From NCBI GenBank assembly GCA_000612485.1, contig CP007494.1, positions 2,418,001-2,482,000 of the forward strand: a stretch of DNA of 64,000 nucleotides, written 5' to 3'. Position numbers and translations under genes: made by a program. Of this stretch, positions 1-9,359 are shown piece by piece. This DNA is from Bordetella holmesii ATCC 51541. Lineage in GTDB: Bacteria > Pseudomonadota > Gammaproteobacteria > Burkholderiales > Burkholderiaceae_B. Under the pieces are notes generated by a model, which was not told the DNA's origin, did not search any database, and worked only from the letters and a program-made list of their open reading frames with translations. The stretch's first letter is position 1; every line of letters begins with the position of its first letter.

Positions 1-830
1 CGCTATGGCATCGATGCGGTGACGCTAATTGCCTTTCGCATGCTGTTCGCCATGCCTTTTTTCGCAGCGGTGGCCTGGTGGGAGTCGCGCCGGGCTGCGC
101 GCGGACAGATCGCCACGCTGACGACCCGTGAGCGCATCCAGATCTGCGTGCTGGGTCTTATCGGTTATTACTTGTCCAGCTTTCTGGATTTTCTCGGGCT
201 GCGGTATGTCAGCGCCAGCCTCGAGCGCCTGATCCTGTTTCTGTCGCCCTCGCTGGTGGTTCTGTTATCGGCCTGGTGGCTCAAGCGGGCCATTACGCGG
301 CGCCAGCTCTGGGCCATGATCCTTTCCTATATGGGGGTAGTTCTGGTCTTTGCTCACGACTTATCGGAAACCGGTGGCGGGTCTGATGTCGTTAAAGGGT
401 CTTTGTTCGTTTTCGCTTCGGCGCTGAGCTATTCTGTTTACCTGATCTGCTCCGGCGAGCTGGTCAAGCGCGTCGGAGCCACGCGCCTGGTCGCCTATGC
501 CATGCTGGTGTCGTGTGTGTGGCCTGCGTGATTCAGTTTTTTGTCGTGCATCCGCCTTCGGTGTTGGTGCAATCCGCCGGCGTCTATGGTTATTCCCTTA
601 TCCACGCCACGCTCAATACGGTGTTGCCGGTGTTCATGATGATGTGGGCAGTCGCGCTGGTGGGCGCGCCCACGGCCTCGTTGCTGGGCATGTTGGGGCC
701 GGTTTCGGTGCTCTTTCTTGCCGCCTGGCTGCTGGCCGAACCCATCACCGTCTGGCAGCTCGCCGGTACGGCGCTGGTGTTGGCAGGGGTTTTCGTTCTG
801 ACAGGCAGGCGCCCCGCCAAAGCGGGATAG
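1..830 (+). pseudogene. EamA/DMT-family membrane transporter, 5' truncated by the window and frameshifted
   Basis: This is a hydrophobic protein of the drug/metabolite transporter (EamA) type, which would export small metabolites across the inner membrane; the substrate is unknown. The reading frame enters at base 1 and runs to a premature TGA near 531. Homologous-looking sequence resumes in another frame from about 513, with membrane segments including FMMMWAVALVGAP, and ends at 830. The frame changes inside a GT repeat at 510-520 (tcgtgtgtgtgg). Removing one GT, or adding one base, rejoins the frames. The gene is therefore probably inactive, unless the repeat is phase-variable or misread. 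The 5' end lies outside the window. Confidence 0.8.
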
Positions 831-881
831 CGCGGCCTTCAGGTTGTTTTGCCTAAATGTCATTTCAGAAAGGAGGCCAGA

Positions 882-1871
882 ATGGCCAACAAGCTCGTCA
901 AGGCAGTCCGTATTGAACAGCACGGCGGCCCCGAGGTCCTGAAGGTCGTGGAGGTTGAGGTTCTGCCCCCGGCTGCCAATGAAGTCACCATTCGCCAGCA
1001 CGCCGCGGGCCTGAACTTCATCGACATCTACTACCGTACCGGGCTTTATCCGCACCCTCTGCCGCACGGTCTGGGCTTTGAAGCCGCCGGCGTGATCGAG
1101 GCAGTCGGCGCCGAGGTCAAGCACCTGAAAGCGGGGGACCGTGTTGCCTACGGGCAAAGCCCGCTGGGCGCTTATGCTCAGGCACGCAACGTGCCGGCTG
1201 CGCAAGTCGTCAAATTGCCCAAGGGAGTGAGTTTTGACGATGCCGCGGCCCTCATGCTCAAAGGCCTGACCGTTCAGTACCTGTTCCGCCAGACCTATCG
1301 CCTGCAAGGTGGAGAGACCATTCTGTTTCATGCAGCCGCAGGCGGCGTGGGCCTGATTGCCTGCCAATGGGCCAAGGCGCTGGGGGTCAAGCTGATCGGT
1401 ACTGTCTCCAGCCCCGAAAAGGCCGAGCTGGCCCGCGCCCATGGCGCCTGGGAGACTATCGACTATTCGCGCGAAAACGTCGCTGAGCGTCTACTCGAAC
1501 TGACGGGCGGCAAGAAGGTGCCGGTGGTTTATGACGGCGTGGGCAAGGACACCTGGGAGACCTCGCTGGATTGTCTGGAACCGCGCGGACTGATGGTCAG
1601 CTTTGGCAATGCCTCCGGTCCGGTCACCGGCGTGAACCTTGGCATCCTCAACCAGAAGGGTTGCCTGTATGTGACACGCCCCTCGCTGGGCCTGCACATC
1701 AATACCCCGGAAAAGCTCAAGGCCGCTGCCGATGAGCTCTTTGGTCTGGTGCAGAAAAAGAAAATCAAAGTCCGCATTGATCAACGCTACAGCCTCGAGC
1801 AGGCCGGTGACGCCCAGACGGCCTTGGCTGGCCGCAAAACTACGGGTGCGACGATCCTGACCTTGGATTGA
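882..1871 (+). CDS. qor: NADPH:quinone oxidoreductase, zinc-free medium-chain dehydrogenase family
   Basis: This 329-residue cytosolic enzyme belongs to the QOR branch of the medium-chain dehydrogenase/reductase superfamily, which reduces quinones with NADPH. It has an N-terminal GroES-like fold (GLGFEAAGVIEAVG) and a Rossmann domain with the nucleotide motif AAAGGVGLIACQWAK. Zinc ligands are absent, as usual for this branch. The start at 882 was chosen over an in-frame upstream codon at 849 because AAAGGAGG (869-876) lies 5 bases before it. The gene follows the broken transporter on the same strand and ends at a strong bidirectional terminator. The family call is firm; the physiological substrate is not. 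Confidence 0.9.
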   Translation: MANKLVKAVRIEQHGGPEVLKVVEVEVLPPAANEVTIRQHAAGLNFIDIYYRTGLYPHPLPHGLGFEAAGVIEAVGAEVKHLKAGDRVAYGQSPLGAYAQARNVPAAQVVKLPKGVSFDDAAALMLKGLTVQYLFRQTYRLQGGETILFHAAAGGVGLIACQWAKALGVKLIGTVSSPEKAELARAHGAWETIDYSRENVAERLLELTGGKKVPVVYDGVGKDTWETSLDCLEPRGLMVSFGNASGPVTGVNLGILNQKGCLYVTRPSLGLHINTPEKLKAAADELFGLVQKKKIKVRIDQRYSLEQAGDAQTALAGRKTTGATILTLD

Positions 1872-1894
1872 GGCCGGGTTATCGAGTGTGAATG

Positions 1895-1926
1895 AAGACA
1901 GGGCCGGCATATGCCGGCCCTGTCTT
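1895..1926. terminator. Bidirectional intrinsic terminator between qor and htpX
   Basis: This is a perfect 32-base inverted repeat (arm aagacagggccggcat) with a short T run on its right side. It lies between two convergent genes, qor on plus and htpX on minus, so it can serve both. Confidence 0.8.
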
Positions 1927-1991
1927 TTGCGGATCCGTTCTTGTCGGCTTGGCGCCCGGCAAACAACCGACGGGCGCCGGGTAGGGCGAGA

Positions 1992-2873
1992 TCAGGAGAC
2001 CCGCATCTGCTGCAGCGCTGCGATACGCGAGGGAATCGGCGGGTGCGAAGAAAATAGCGCCGAGATGGCGCGTCCACCGGCTATGCCCGAGGCCTGGAAG
2101 GACTTGGGCAGTTCACCGGGCTGCTCTCCACCCAGGCGGGCCAGTGCGTGGATCATCGGTTCGCGGGCGCCCAGCAATTGGGCCGAGCCGGCATCCGCGC
2201 GGTACTCGCGCTGACGCGAGAACCAGGCCACGATGATGGTAGCCAGCACGCCGAAGGCGATCTCACAGACGATCACCGTGATGTAAAAGCCGGGCCCGAC
2301 GCCGCGCTCGGTGCGGAAAACCGTGCGATCGACGAAGTAGCCGACTACGCGTGCCAGAAATACCACGAAGGTATTCACCACGCCCTGGATCAGCGTCAGC
2401 GTCACCATGTCACCGTTGGCAATGTGGGCGACCTCATGGCCGAGCACGGCGGCGACTTCTTCTTCGCTCATGCTATCGAGCAGGCCTGTGGAGACGGCCA
2501 CCAGCGCGTCATTCTTGAACGCGCCGGTCGCAAAGGCGTTGGGCGCGCCCTCGTAGACGGCGACCTCCGGACGGCCAATACCCGCCCGGTCAGCCAATTG
2601 ATAGACGGTGTCCAGCAGCCAGGCTTCGCGCTGGTTGCGCGGCGCGTTCGGGTCGATGACTTGAGCGCCGGTGCTGTACTTTGCCATGGGCTTGCTGATC
2701 AACAGCGAAATGATGGAGCCCGTAAAACCCACCACCACGGAAAATACCAGCAGGGCATTGACGTTCAGGCCTTCGGCCGTGATGAAGCGATCCAGACCCA
2801 GGATGCGCAAAGTGGCTGACAGCACCAGCATCACGGCCAGGTTGGTGATCAGGAACAGGAAGACGCGTTTCAT
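1992..2873 (-). CDS. htpX: HtpX-type membrane zinc metalloprotease
   Basis: This 293-residue inner-membrane protease of the M48 family takes part in quality control of misfolded membrane proteins. It has two N-terminal membrane segments (about residues 4-24 and 38-60). The zinc motif HEVAH is at residues 146-150, and more hydrophobic segments follow. The start at 2873 (MKRVFLFLI) gives the normal HtpX length and has AGAGG upstream. A longer reading frame extends to 2969 but its extra N-terminus is not HtpX-like. The gene converges with qor. Confidence 0.93.
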   Translation of the reverse strand: MKRVFLFLITNLAVMLVLSATLRILGLDRFITAEGLNVNALLVFSVVVGFTGSIISLLISKPMAKYSTGAQVIDPNAPRNQREAWLLDTVYQLADRAGIGRPEVAVYEGAPNAFATGAFKNDALVAVSTGLLDSMSEEEVAAVLGHEVAHIANGDMVTLTLIQGVVNTFVVFLARVVGYFVDRTVFRTERGVGPGFYITVIVCEIAFGVLATIIVAWFSRQREYRADAGSAQLLGAREPMIHALARLGGEQPGELPKSFQASGIAGGRAISALFSSHPPIPSRIAALQQMRVS

Positions 2874-3046
2874 TCTGTTGAGTTTCCTCTGCGAGCGGAA
2901 AAACGATTTTTTAGCCCCGATTTGACCAGCCCCGTGCTGGTCGGTTCCCCGGGGGCTCCCGGCGGCCAATCAGGCGCGCCGGGATGGGGAGTATAGTATC
3001 GCTTTCCCCTATATCTCCTCTCGCCCTTCCTTTATTTCAGGTACCC

Positions 3047-3901
3047 ATGCAGGCACTCTGGATGTTGTTGGCATCTGCCATGTTCGCCATCATGGGGTCG
3101 TTCGTGAAGCTGTCGGCTGAGCACGGCGCCTCGTTGGCCCAGGTTGTCCTGTTTCGTGGGCTGCCATCAATAGTTCTTCTGTTGATATGGGCGCGCGCCG
3201 CGCGCCAGTCCATAGTGCCCACGTCCTGGCGCCTGCATTTCTGGCGTAATCTTTCGGGCGTGACGTCGATGTGGCTGGGCTTCTATGCGCTGTCGCATCT
3301 GCCGTTGGCGACGGCCACCAGCCTGAACTACACCGCGCCGCTGTTCATCGCCTGCTGGATGCTGGGTTGGGGCGGGGCGCAGCGCGATACGATTCGTATC
3401 GTGGCGGTGGCGCTGGGTTTTCTGGGGGTTATTGCGGTGCTGCGCCCCAGCATCAATGACGATCAATGGTTGGCTGCCATGCTGGGCCTGTCGGCCGGCG
3501 CACTGTCGGCCATCGCCATGATGCAGATCCGGCAGCTGGGCCGCGTAGGCGAGCCCGAGTGGCGCACGGTGCTGTTCTTTTCCGTGGCGGTCTGCGTCAG
3601 CAGCGTCGTCGGGTTGGCCTGGCAGGGCTGGGGCACCGCCGATATGACTGGCTATGCGGCTCTGGTCGGCGTCGGTACCGCCGGCTTGTTCGGTCAGTTG
3701 GCCATGACACGCGCCTTCGGGCATGGAGCGGCGTTACTAACTGCCGCGTTGCAGTACTCCACCATCATTTTCGCGGCGCTCATCGGTGTGGGCTTTTGGG
3801 GCGATATGCTCGACGGCCTGGCCTGGGCGGGCATGGTTCTGATCATTGCCGCAGGCCTGCTGTCGGTTTGGCGTACCATGCGAGATTCGGCGCGCAATTG
3901 A
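3047..3901 (+). CDS. EamA/DMT-family membrane transporter
   Basis: This is an intact inner-membrane permease of about 284 residues with roughly ten hydrophobic segments and the two-fold EamA repeat (LASAMFAIMGSFVKLSAEHG, later LSAGALSAIAMMQIRQLGRV). Members export amino acids or other metabolites; the substrate cannot be read from the sequence. The start at 3047 places the first membrane segment at the N-terminus. An in-frame codon at 2984 is a possible alternative and neither has a good ribosome site. It lies divergent to htpX and 31 bases before the sulfurtransferase gene. Confidence 0.8.
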   Translation: MQALWMLLASAMFAIMGSFVKLSAEHGASLAQVVLFRGLPSIVLLLIWARAARQSIVPTSWRLHFWRNLSGVTSMWLGFYALSHLPLATATSLNYTAPLFIACWMLGWGGAQRDTIRIVAVALGFLGVIAVLRPSINDDQWLAAMLGLSAGALSAIAMMQIRQLGRVGEPEWRTVLFFSVAVCVSSVVGLAWQGWGTADMTGYAALVGVGTAGLFGQLAMTRAFGHGAALLTAALQYSTIIFAALIGVGFWGDMLDGLAWAGMVLIIAAGLLSVWRTMRDSARN

Positions 3902-3932
3902 TACTGCGTAGCCTGTTGTAGAGGGAGCTTCA

Positions 3933-4781
3933 ATGACCAAGCCTTTGATTTCCGTTGATGATCTGGCCGCTCGCCTGGGTGAAGCCGACCTGCGGATTTT
4001 TGATCTGCGCCATGACCTGATGGATCATGCTGTCGGGCCGCGTGCCTACGAGCAGGCGCATATTCCGGGCGCACGTTACCTCAATCACGAGACCGAGCTC
4101 TCGGCCGAGCGTACGGGGCAGAATGGCCGTCATCCCCTGCCGCCGCGCGACCAGGTCGCGGGTCTGATGGCCGCTCATGGCATCAAGCCGTCCACTCTGG
4201 TTGTGGCCTACGATGCCAGTGGCGGCATGTATGCCGCCCATCTGTGGTGGATGTTGCGCTGGATAGGGCATGAGCGCGTTGCCGTGCTGGATGGCGGCTG
4301 GCAGGCCTGGAATGGCGCAGGCCGGCCTACCGAGAGCGGGCCGGTGAGAACGGTGGCGCCGTTGTCCGGCATCGTGCCGGCTCAGCCCCTGGTGGGCACG
4401 GTCGATGCGCAGGCCGTGCTGCAGAACATCCCCGCCCAGGCTTTCACCGTGATCGATGCCCGCGCGGGCAATCGTTATCGCGGCGAAGTCGAGCCCATGG
4501 ATCCCGTTGCCGGCCACATACCGGGCGCCTTGAATCGGCCCAATGTTGAAAACTTGACGCCCGAAGGGCGTTTCAAGGATGCCGCTGAGCTACGGTCAGA
4601 GTTCACGCTTCTGTTGGATGGCCGCGATCCGCATGAAATCGTGCATCAGTGCGGCTCGGGTATCACCGCCTGCCACAACCTGCTTTCCATGGAGATCGCC
4701 GGCCTGACGGGGTCGCGCCTGTATCCCGGTTCCTGGAGCGAATGGTGTGCCGACGCCTCACGGCCTGTTGCGAAGGGCTGA
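3933..4781 (+). CDS. sseA: Thiosulfate/3-mercaptopyruvate sulfurtransferase (two-domain rhodanese)
   Basis: This 282-residue tandem rhodanese transfers a sulfane sulfur from 3-mercaptopyruvate or thiosulfate to an acceptor in the cytosol. The inactive N-terminal rhodanese domain spans about residues 5-130 and the catalytic domain about 155-275. The active-site loop CGSGITA places the catalytic cysteine near residue 240. The CGSG(V/I)T pattern favours mercaptopyruvate sulfurtransferase over thiosulfate sulfurtransferase. GAGGGAG lies just upstream of the ATG. An intrinsic terminator follows directly, and IS1001-like copy 1 has inserted into its T tract. Confidence 0.9.
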   Translation: MTKPLISVDDLAARLGEADLRIFDLRHDLMDHAVGPRAYEQAHIPGARYLNHETELSAERTGQNGRHPLPPRDQVAGLMAAHGIKPSTLVVAYDASGGMYAAHLWWMLRWIGHERVAVLDGGWQAWNGAGRPTESGPVRTVAPLSGIVPAQPLVGTVDAQAVLQNIPAQAFTVIDARAGNRYRGEVEPMDPVAGHIPGALNRPNVENLTPEGRFKDAAELRSEFTLLLDGRDPHEIVHQCGSGITACHNLLSMEIAGLTGSRLYPGSWSEWCADASRPVAKG

Positions 4782-4797
4782 GCCTGGCGCAACAACG

Positions 4798-4825
4798 AGG
4801 CGGCCCTGCAGGGCCGCCTTTTTTT
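4798..4825 (+). terminator. Intrinsic terminator of sseA, interrupted at its T tract by an IS
   Basis: The stem aggcggccctgcagggccgcct is followed by seven T. The T run plus the next A (4819-4826) is the 8-bp target that IS1001-like copy 1 duplicated (second copy 6133-6140). Confidence 0.85.
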
Positions 4826-4871
4826 AGGTTCATCGCGGAATAGCGTGGAGCCGTGCTTGATTGCCGTTACG

Positions 4872-4899
4872 CTTGATCCTTGATTTTTCAAGGATCAAG
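4872..4899 (+). other. Perfect hairpin in the transposase leader of the IS1001-like element
   Basis: Arms cttgatccttga and tcaaggatcaag (12 bp) enclose a TTTT loop and end 9 bases before the transposase ATG. The hairpin recurs in copy 2 (from 39287) and copy 3 (from 50282). It could mask the ribosome site in read-through RNA; that role is inference. Confidence 0.6.
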
Positions 4900-4908
4900 G
4901 CCGGAATC

Positions 4909-6129
4909 ATGCTGGACCGCAAGACGATCGAGAGGTTGGGTGGGTGGGAAGGTTATCGGGTGGAGTGGGTCGTGTGGCCTGAAGGTGAGAGTCGGACGGT
5001 CACGATTTACCTGAAGCCTTCAGCGCGAACGATGCACTGCGAGCACTGCGGCAACCGATGTCGGCAGGTGCATGAGACGACCACGCGCCGGGTGCGGGAT
5101 CTGCCGCTAATGGCGCTGCGAGTGACGCTGGTAGTGCCGCGTCGGCGGGTCTGGTGCGAGCAGTGCGGTGGACCGCATCTGGAGAGGCTGAGCTGGCTGG
5201 GCCGTTACCAGCGAGTGACCGACCGGCTGGCCGAGGCGGTCAGCCAGTTGCTTGAGTCCAGCAACATTCTGGCCGTGGCGCGCTTCTTCCAACTGGGTTG
5301 GCACACGGTCAAGGCGCTGGACAAGGCCCTGCTGCGACGGACGATCCAAGAGCCGGACTGGAGCCAGATCCACTACCTAGCGATGGACGAGTTCGCTCTA
5401 CACAAGGGCCATCGTTATGCCACGGTCGTTGTCGATCCGATCCGCCGTCAGGTGCTATGGATCGGTGATGGCCGCTCGCGCGAGACGGCCAGAGCCTTCT
5501 TCGAACAACTGCCAACTGAGGTTGCCCAGCAGATCCGGGCCGTAGCGATCGACATGACGACGGCCTATGAGCTGGAGATCCAGGCCAACTGCCCCAACGC
5601 CGAGATCGTCTACGACCTGTTCCACGTCGTGGCCAAGTACGGCCGTGAAGTGATAGACCGGGTGCGTGTAGACCAAGCGAACCAGTTGCGGCACGACAAG
5701 CCGGCCCGCCGGGTGATCAAGTCCAGTCGCTGGCTACTGCTGCGCAATCGCAAAAACCTCGATCCGTGCCAATCGGTAAAGTTGGACGAGTTGCTCCAGG
5801 CCAACCAGCCCTTGCTCACCGCTTATCTGATGCGCGATGAGCTCAAACAGCTGTGGTTCTACCAACACCCCGGCTACGCCCGCCAGGCATGGGATCACTG
5901 GCTGCAACAGGCTCAGGGCAGCGGCATCGCCGCCTTGGCTCACTTCGCGCTCAAGCTAAAAGCCTATCTGCACGGGATTCTGTCTCGCTGTCGCCACCGG
6001 CTCAACACCAGCATCGTCGAGGGCATCAACAACACCATCAAAGTCATCAAGCGCCGCGCCTACGGCTACCGCGATCAGGAGTACTTCTTCCTCAAGATCC
6101 GGTCTGCATTCCCCGGTATTCCTCGATGA
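4909..6129 (+). CDS. tnpA: ISL3-family transposase (IS1001-like copy 1)
   Basis: This 406-residue DDE transposase moves the element. It has an N-terminal zinc-finger region (CEHCGNRC, then CEQCGGPH) and a helix-turn-helix-like segment (LAVARFFQLGWHTVKALD). The catalytic domain carries YLAMDEFALHKG, AIDMTTAYELEI and the late acidic segment SIVEGINNTIKVIKRR. The ATG at 4909 gives the usual IS1001 transposase length; an upstream in-frame TTG at 4861 is possible. The stop codon lies inside the right inverted repeat. The reading frame is intact, so the copy may be active. Confidence 0.92.
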   Translation: MLDRKTIERLGGWEGYRVEWVVWPEGESRTVTIYLKPSARTMHCEHCGNRCRQVHETTTRRVRDLPLMALRVTLVVPRRRVWCEQCGGPHLERLSWLGRYQRVTDRLAEAVSQLLESSNILAVARFFQLGWHTVKALDKALLRRTIQEPDWSQIHYLAMDEFALHKGHRYATVVVDPIRRQVLWIGDGRSRETARAFFEQLPTEVAQQIRAVAIDMTTAYELEIQANCPNAEIVYDLFHVVAKYGREVIDRVRVDQANQLRHDKPARRVIKSSRWLLLRNRKNLDPCQSVKLDELLQANQPLLTAYLMRDELKQLWFYQHPGYARQAWDHWLQQAQGSGIAALAHFALKLKAYLHGILSRCRHRLNTSIVEGINNTIKVIKRRAYGYRDQEYFFLKIRSAFPGIPR

Positions 6130-6147
6130 ACCTTTTTTTAGGGATGC

Positions 6148-6713
6148 CTACGCGGCGAGAAGTTTGTGCCGTTCGGAGATGCCGGCGGCCAGTTGCAGGA
6201 AGTGCGCCAGCGAGCCGGTGATCATGGTAGGCGATTTGGCTTGGTCATCCCAGCGGCGCAGACGTATTGCGTCCGCAGCCCCCGGAAGGCTGGCAAAATC
6301 CATGGCCTGCGCGGCATCGAAGCTGCCGCCTTGCAGATTCAGGCTGCGCCGCGAGTCTTCCGACAGGGTGCAGGCATAGTCGGCCTCCACGTAGCAGAGA
6401 TACCGTTTGGCCTCGACGTGCAGGCATATCGGGTCGAGCACGCGTGTATCGAACAGACCACGCAGAAAAGGCAGTACGAAATACTGATGCTTGTCATCCA
6501 CGCCGCGTAACGTCGGGGTGCCGGGGTGGTCAGCAATGAGGTGGCCCAGGTCGTGCAACAGGCAGGCGGTCACCAGGTGCGCCGAGGCTCCAGCTTGCTC
6601 GGCCAGCGTCGCGGTTTGCAGCGCATGTTTGAGATGGCTGACCGGCTCGCAGTCATAGCTGCGGTGGCCCGTTCAAGAAAGATCTGTTCGATGTCGTACA
6701 GACTCAAGGGCAT
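6148..6713 (-). pseudogene. HD-domain phosphohydrolase/oxygenase-like protein, frameshifted
   Basis: The encoded protein resembles the HD-domain family linked to phosphonate breakdown (PhnZ-like; oxygenase or hydrolase). The start frame reads MPLSLYDIEQIFLERATAA. The next frame carries the HD motif CLLHDLGHL, then KHQYFVLPFLRGLF, HVEAKRYLC and RLRRWDDQAK. The frames join if one base is added at about 6656-6659, after which YDCEPVSHLKHAL follows smoothly. The 3' end is intact and lies 15 bases from the right end of IS1001-like copy 1. It follows the Rieske pseudogene on the same strand, probably as an operon. The exact substrate is unknown. Confidence 0.75.
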
Positions 6714-6910
6714 GGAAGTCTCCTGAGTGATCCGTGCGCCAGAAAGGAGACTCAGTAGACCAGAGCGTCTTGACCGTTTGATGACAGATATAAGGCACGC
6801 TGTGCGCGGGGGGAAGCCGGCGGCTGAACCGCCCCTCAAAGCCAGGATCCATGTCCTGTATTCAGGGGCAGCTCAGGCAGCCGGGTTTCCGTCACGGGGT
6901 AGGGGCCGGG

Positions 6911-8060
6911 TCAATCGCCCTTTTCATCCATGATGCGCCGGTACCATTCGTGGAAGTGCTGCATCCCGTCTTCCATGGGGGATTGGTAAGGACCGGCTTC
7001 GCTGACCCCGCGCAGCATCAGTGCACGACGTCCGGCGTCCATGCGTTCAGCGATTTCATCGTCCTCGACGGCCGTTTCCATGTAGGCGGCGCGTTGCGCT
7101 TCTACGAATTCGCGTTCGAAGGCGACGATCTCCTCGGGATAGTAGAACTCGACCACATTGACGGTTTCCTGAGGGCTCTTGGGATAGAGGGTCGACAGGA
7201 CGACGACGTGGGGTAGAGCTCGATCATGTGAGTGGGGAAGTACGTCGCCCACACCGCACCAAAGTCAGGGGTCTGCCCGGCACGGAAGTCCAAGAGCCGG
7301 TCATGCCATTTGCGATAGACATCCGAGCCGGGCTGTGCGAGGGCCTGGTGCACGCCGACTTTCTGCAGGCTATACCAGTCATTGAATTCCCAGCTCAGAT
7401 CGTCGCAGGTGACAAAGCGTCCCAGGCCGGGATGGAAAGGCCCGACGTGGTAGTCCTCCAGATAGACCTCGATGAAGGTCTTCCAGTTGTAATTGCACTG
7501 ATGTACTTCGACGTGGTCGAGTACATAGTCGCCAAAGTCGAACTCGGGACGCGCAAACAGCGGGGCCATGTCGGCGGCAGGATCGCGTGGGCCTTCGAAC
7601 AGCAGCCCGTGGCAATCACGCAGCCGGAAGCGCTGCAGATTCATGCAGGGGGTGGCTTCGAATTGAGGCGCACCCAGCAACTCACCCTGGTTGTTGTAGG
7701 TCCAGCGATGCAGCGGGCAAACGATGTTGCCCCCGTGTGCTGCAGTGAGCCACTGGTGTTGACATTGCCGGTGACGTTGCCAGCCTCGCCGCCGAGCATC
7801 AGCGCCTGACGGTGGCGGCATACATTCGAGATGAGCTCCACGCCGTTCTGGTTGCGAACCAGAACGCGGCCTCCATTCTCCTGAACCAGGCTACGCCAAT
7901 CTCCAATCTCGGGCACGAGCTTTTCGTGACCGACATACAAGGAGGATTGCTTGAAAATGAGTTCTTGCTCGCGCGCAAAGCGGGCTTCGTCGAAATAGGC
8001 GCTTACCGGAAGCTGGGTGCGAGCTGGCACCACATGTGCCATCCGACCTATGTCGGTCAT
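6911..8060 (-). pseudogene. Rieske-type aromatic ring-hydroxylating oxygenase alpha subunit, two frameshifts
   Basis: This is a non-heme iron oxygenase catalytic subunit that would hydroxylate an aromatic or quaternary-amine-type substrate with oxygen. The Rieske ligands are visible as VCRHRQALMLGG and, in another frame, GGNIVCPLHRW. The catalytic domain has NWKTFIEVYLEDYHVGPFHPG, with the two iron-binding His. The first frame break is a missing G in the coding-strand G run at 7730-7734; adding it gives HTGGNIVCPLHRW. The second is a missing C in the run at 7210-7213; adding it gives IELYPHVVVLSTLYP. GAGGGA precedes the ATG at 8060. Both breaks must be real for the gene to be dead. Confidence 0.85.
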
Positions 8061-8198
8061 GATTCCCTCCGCTCGGATGAAAAAGCCAGGACGGGGGAAG
8101 GCATTCCTTGTAGAGCCCTCAGTCCGCTGGCGCGAAGAAAAATCGGACTGGCCGATCCAAACCGTCGATTGTACCCGATCGCCTACGTTAAAGGGGGC

Positions 8199-9203
8199 TC
8201 AAACGAGAGGACGTGTCAGCCTGTGTTGCCGCAAGGCCCAGACCACGGCGGCGGACAGGCCAAAGACCAGGATGGTGACCAATGGCAGGCGCCAGATGGC
8301 TGCCGCATCGTGCGGCACCAGGCCGGCGCGCTGGGTCAGATCCAGTAACGCGGGGTGAACCAAGTAGACGCCAAAGGTCAGCGGTGCCAGTGCGGGTAGA
8401 CGGGGCAGGGCAGGCGTGTCTACGAACCATTGAAAGGCAGCCAGCGACATCAGCGGCACCGTCAGGCTGAAGTAATCATAAAAATAGAGGTTCAGACTTT
8501 GGGCGCTCGACAGCCACAGTACGCCCGCTGCGGTCAATGCGATGCCAGTCAGCAGAACCAACCCGGGGCGCGGCATGCGCCATTGCCCTTCAAAAATCAT
8601 CCGCCCGGCAACGAAATAGCCCAGATAGGGCAGAAACCAGGTCAGGAAGAAGCCGGGGTCGGCGCCCAGCGCCTGTCGGTACAGGCTGTCAAGGATTGCC
8701 ACGCCTAATATCCCGATCACCCAGAGTTTCCGGGCTGCCGGTGTGCTGCGTGCATATAGCAGGCGCACGGCAGGGGCGAACAGGTACAGGCCCACAATCA
8801 TGTAGAGGTACCAGAGGTGATAGTAGGGGCGCCCCTCGGCCACTTTGCGCGGCCAGAACGAAACATCCAGCCGGCCTTGGTCGAATCCGGCGAGCGTCGT
8901 GCTCCACAGCAGATAGAACACTGTCCAAAAAACCAACGGGATCTGAATGCGCGCCAGGCGGCGCCGATAGAAGACCCGCGGTGAGAGGGGGCGCTGCGGA
9001 TCGAGCAGAAGCGCGCCGCTGATCATGACGAAGACGGGTACGCACCATCGCACCGCCGAGTCGTACAGGTTGGCGGCCAGCCAGCCCCCGCTGGCATAGA
9101 TGGCCGGGTCGGATACCGTCTGCGCGGCGCTGTGGAGCATGACCACGGCAAGCGCGGCCAGCCAGCTCGCCGCATCCAGTCGTTCATATCGGTCTGACGT
9201 CAT
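8199..9203 (-). CDS. Membrane acyltransferase (acyltransferase-3 family)
   Basis: This 334-residue integral membrane protein belongs to the acyltransferase-3 family, which O-acetylates surface sugars or other envelope molecules. It has the N-terminal RLDAASWLAALAVVMLHS segment typical of the family, with the conserved His in the first membrane helix. FVMISGALLL, RRRLARIQIPLVFW and about ten hydrophobic segments follow. The start at 9203 has GGAG 4 bases upstream. It stands alone on the minus strand between the Rieske pseudogene and a Bug receptor. The acceptor cannot be inferred. Confidence 0.85.
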   Translation of the reverse strand: MTSDRYERLDAASWLAALAVVMLHSAAQTVSDPAIYASGGWLAANLYDSAVRWCVPVFVMISGALLLDPQRPLSPRVFYRRRLARIQIPLVFWTVFYLLWSTTLAGFDQGRLDVSFWPRKVAEGRPYYHLWYLYMIVGLYLFAPAVRLLYARSTPAARKLWVIGILGVAILDSLYRQALGADPGFFLTWFLPYLGYFVAGRMIFEGQWRMPRPGLVLLTGIALTAAGVLWLSSAQSLNLYFYDYFSLTVPLMSLAAFQWFVDTPALPRLPALAPLTFGVYLVHPALLDLTQRAGLVPHDAAAIWRLPLVTILVFGLSAAVVWALRQHRLTRPLV

Positions 9204-9359
9204 GGCGCTCCGCTGGGTCGGGCGTCAAAGCCCTTTGCCCGACCTTATCAGCGCCGCTGGCTTGGTCTGTATCCAGCCGTTAGTCAGTGTATGCCGGCGT
9301 GAGTTTGTCCCGGGGTGGACGCCGGCAGAAACGGAAGAGTTTGTTGCAAAAGCCTCTGA

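Larger units (their letters stand above)
4827..6132 (+). mobile_element. IS1001-like element (ISL3 family), copy 1, 1306 bp
   Basis: The element is bounded by imperfect terminal inverted repeats of about 22 bp (left ggttcatcgcggaatagcg, right end complementary to ggttcatcgaggaataccg). It is flanked by a direct repeat of seven T plus A at 4819-4826 and 6133-6140. The length and 8-bp duplication match IS1001 of Bordetella, an ISL3-family element; IS1001-like copies are known in B. holmesii. It sits between sseA and the HD-domain pseudogene without entering either coding region. Its transposase differs from copies 2 and 3 at three residues (Trp, Thr and Glu where the others have Arg, Ala and Gly). 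Confidence 0.95.

Noticed and set aside
495..1442. 315-codon minus-strand frame across the transporter/qor boundary
   Set aside because: Antisense to qor and to the transporter remnant, low-complexity His/Gln/Arg-rich composition, no ribosome site.
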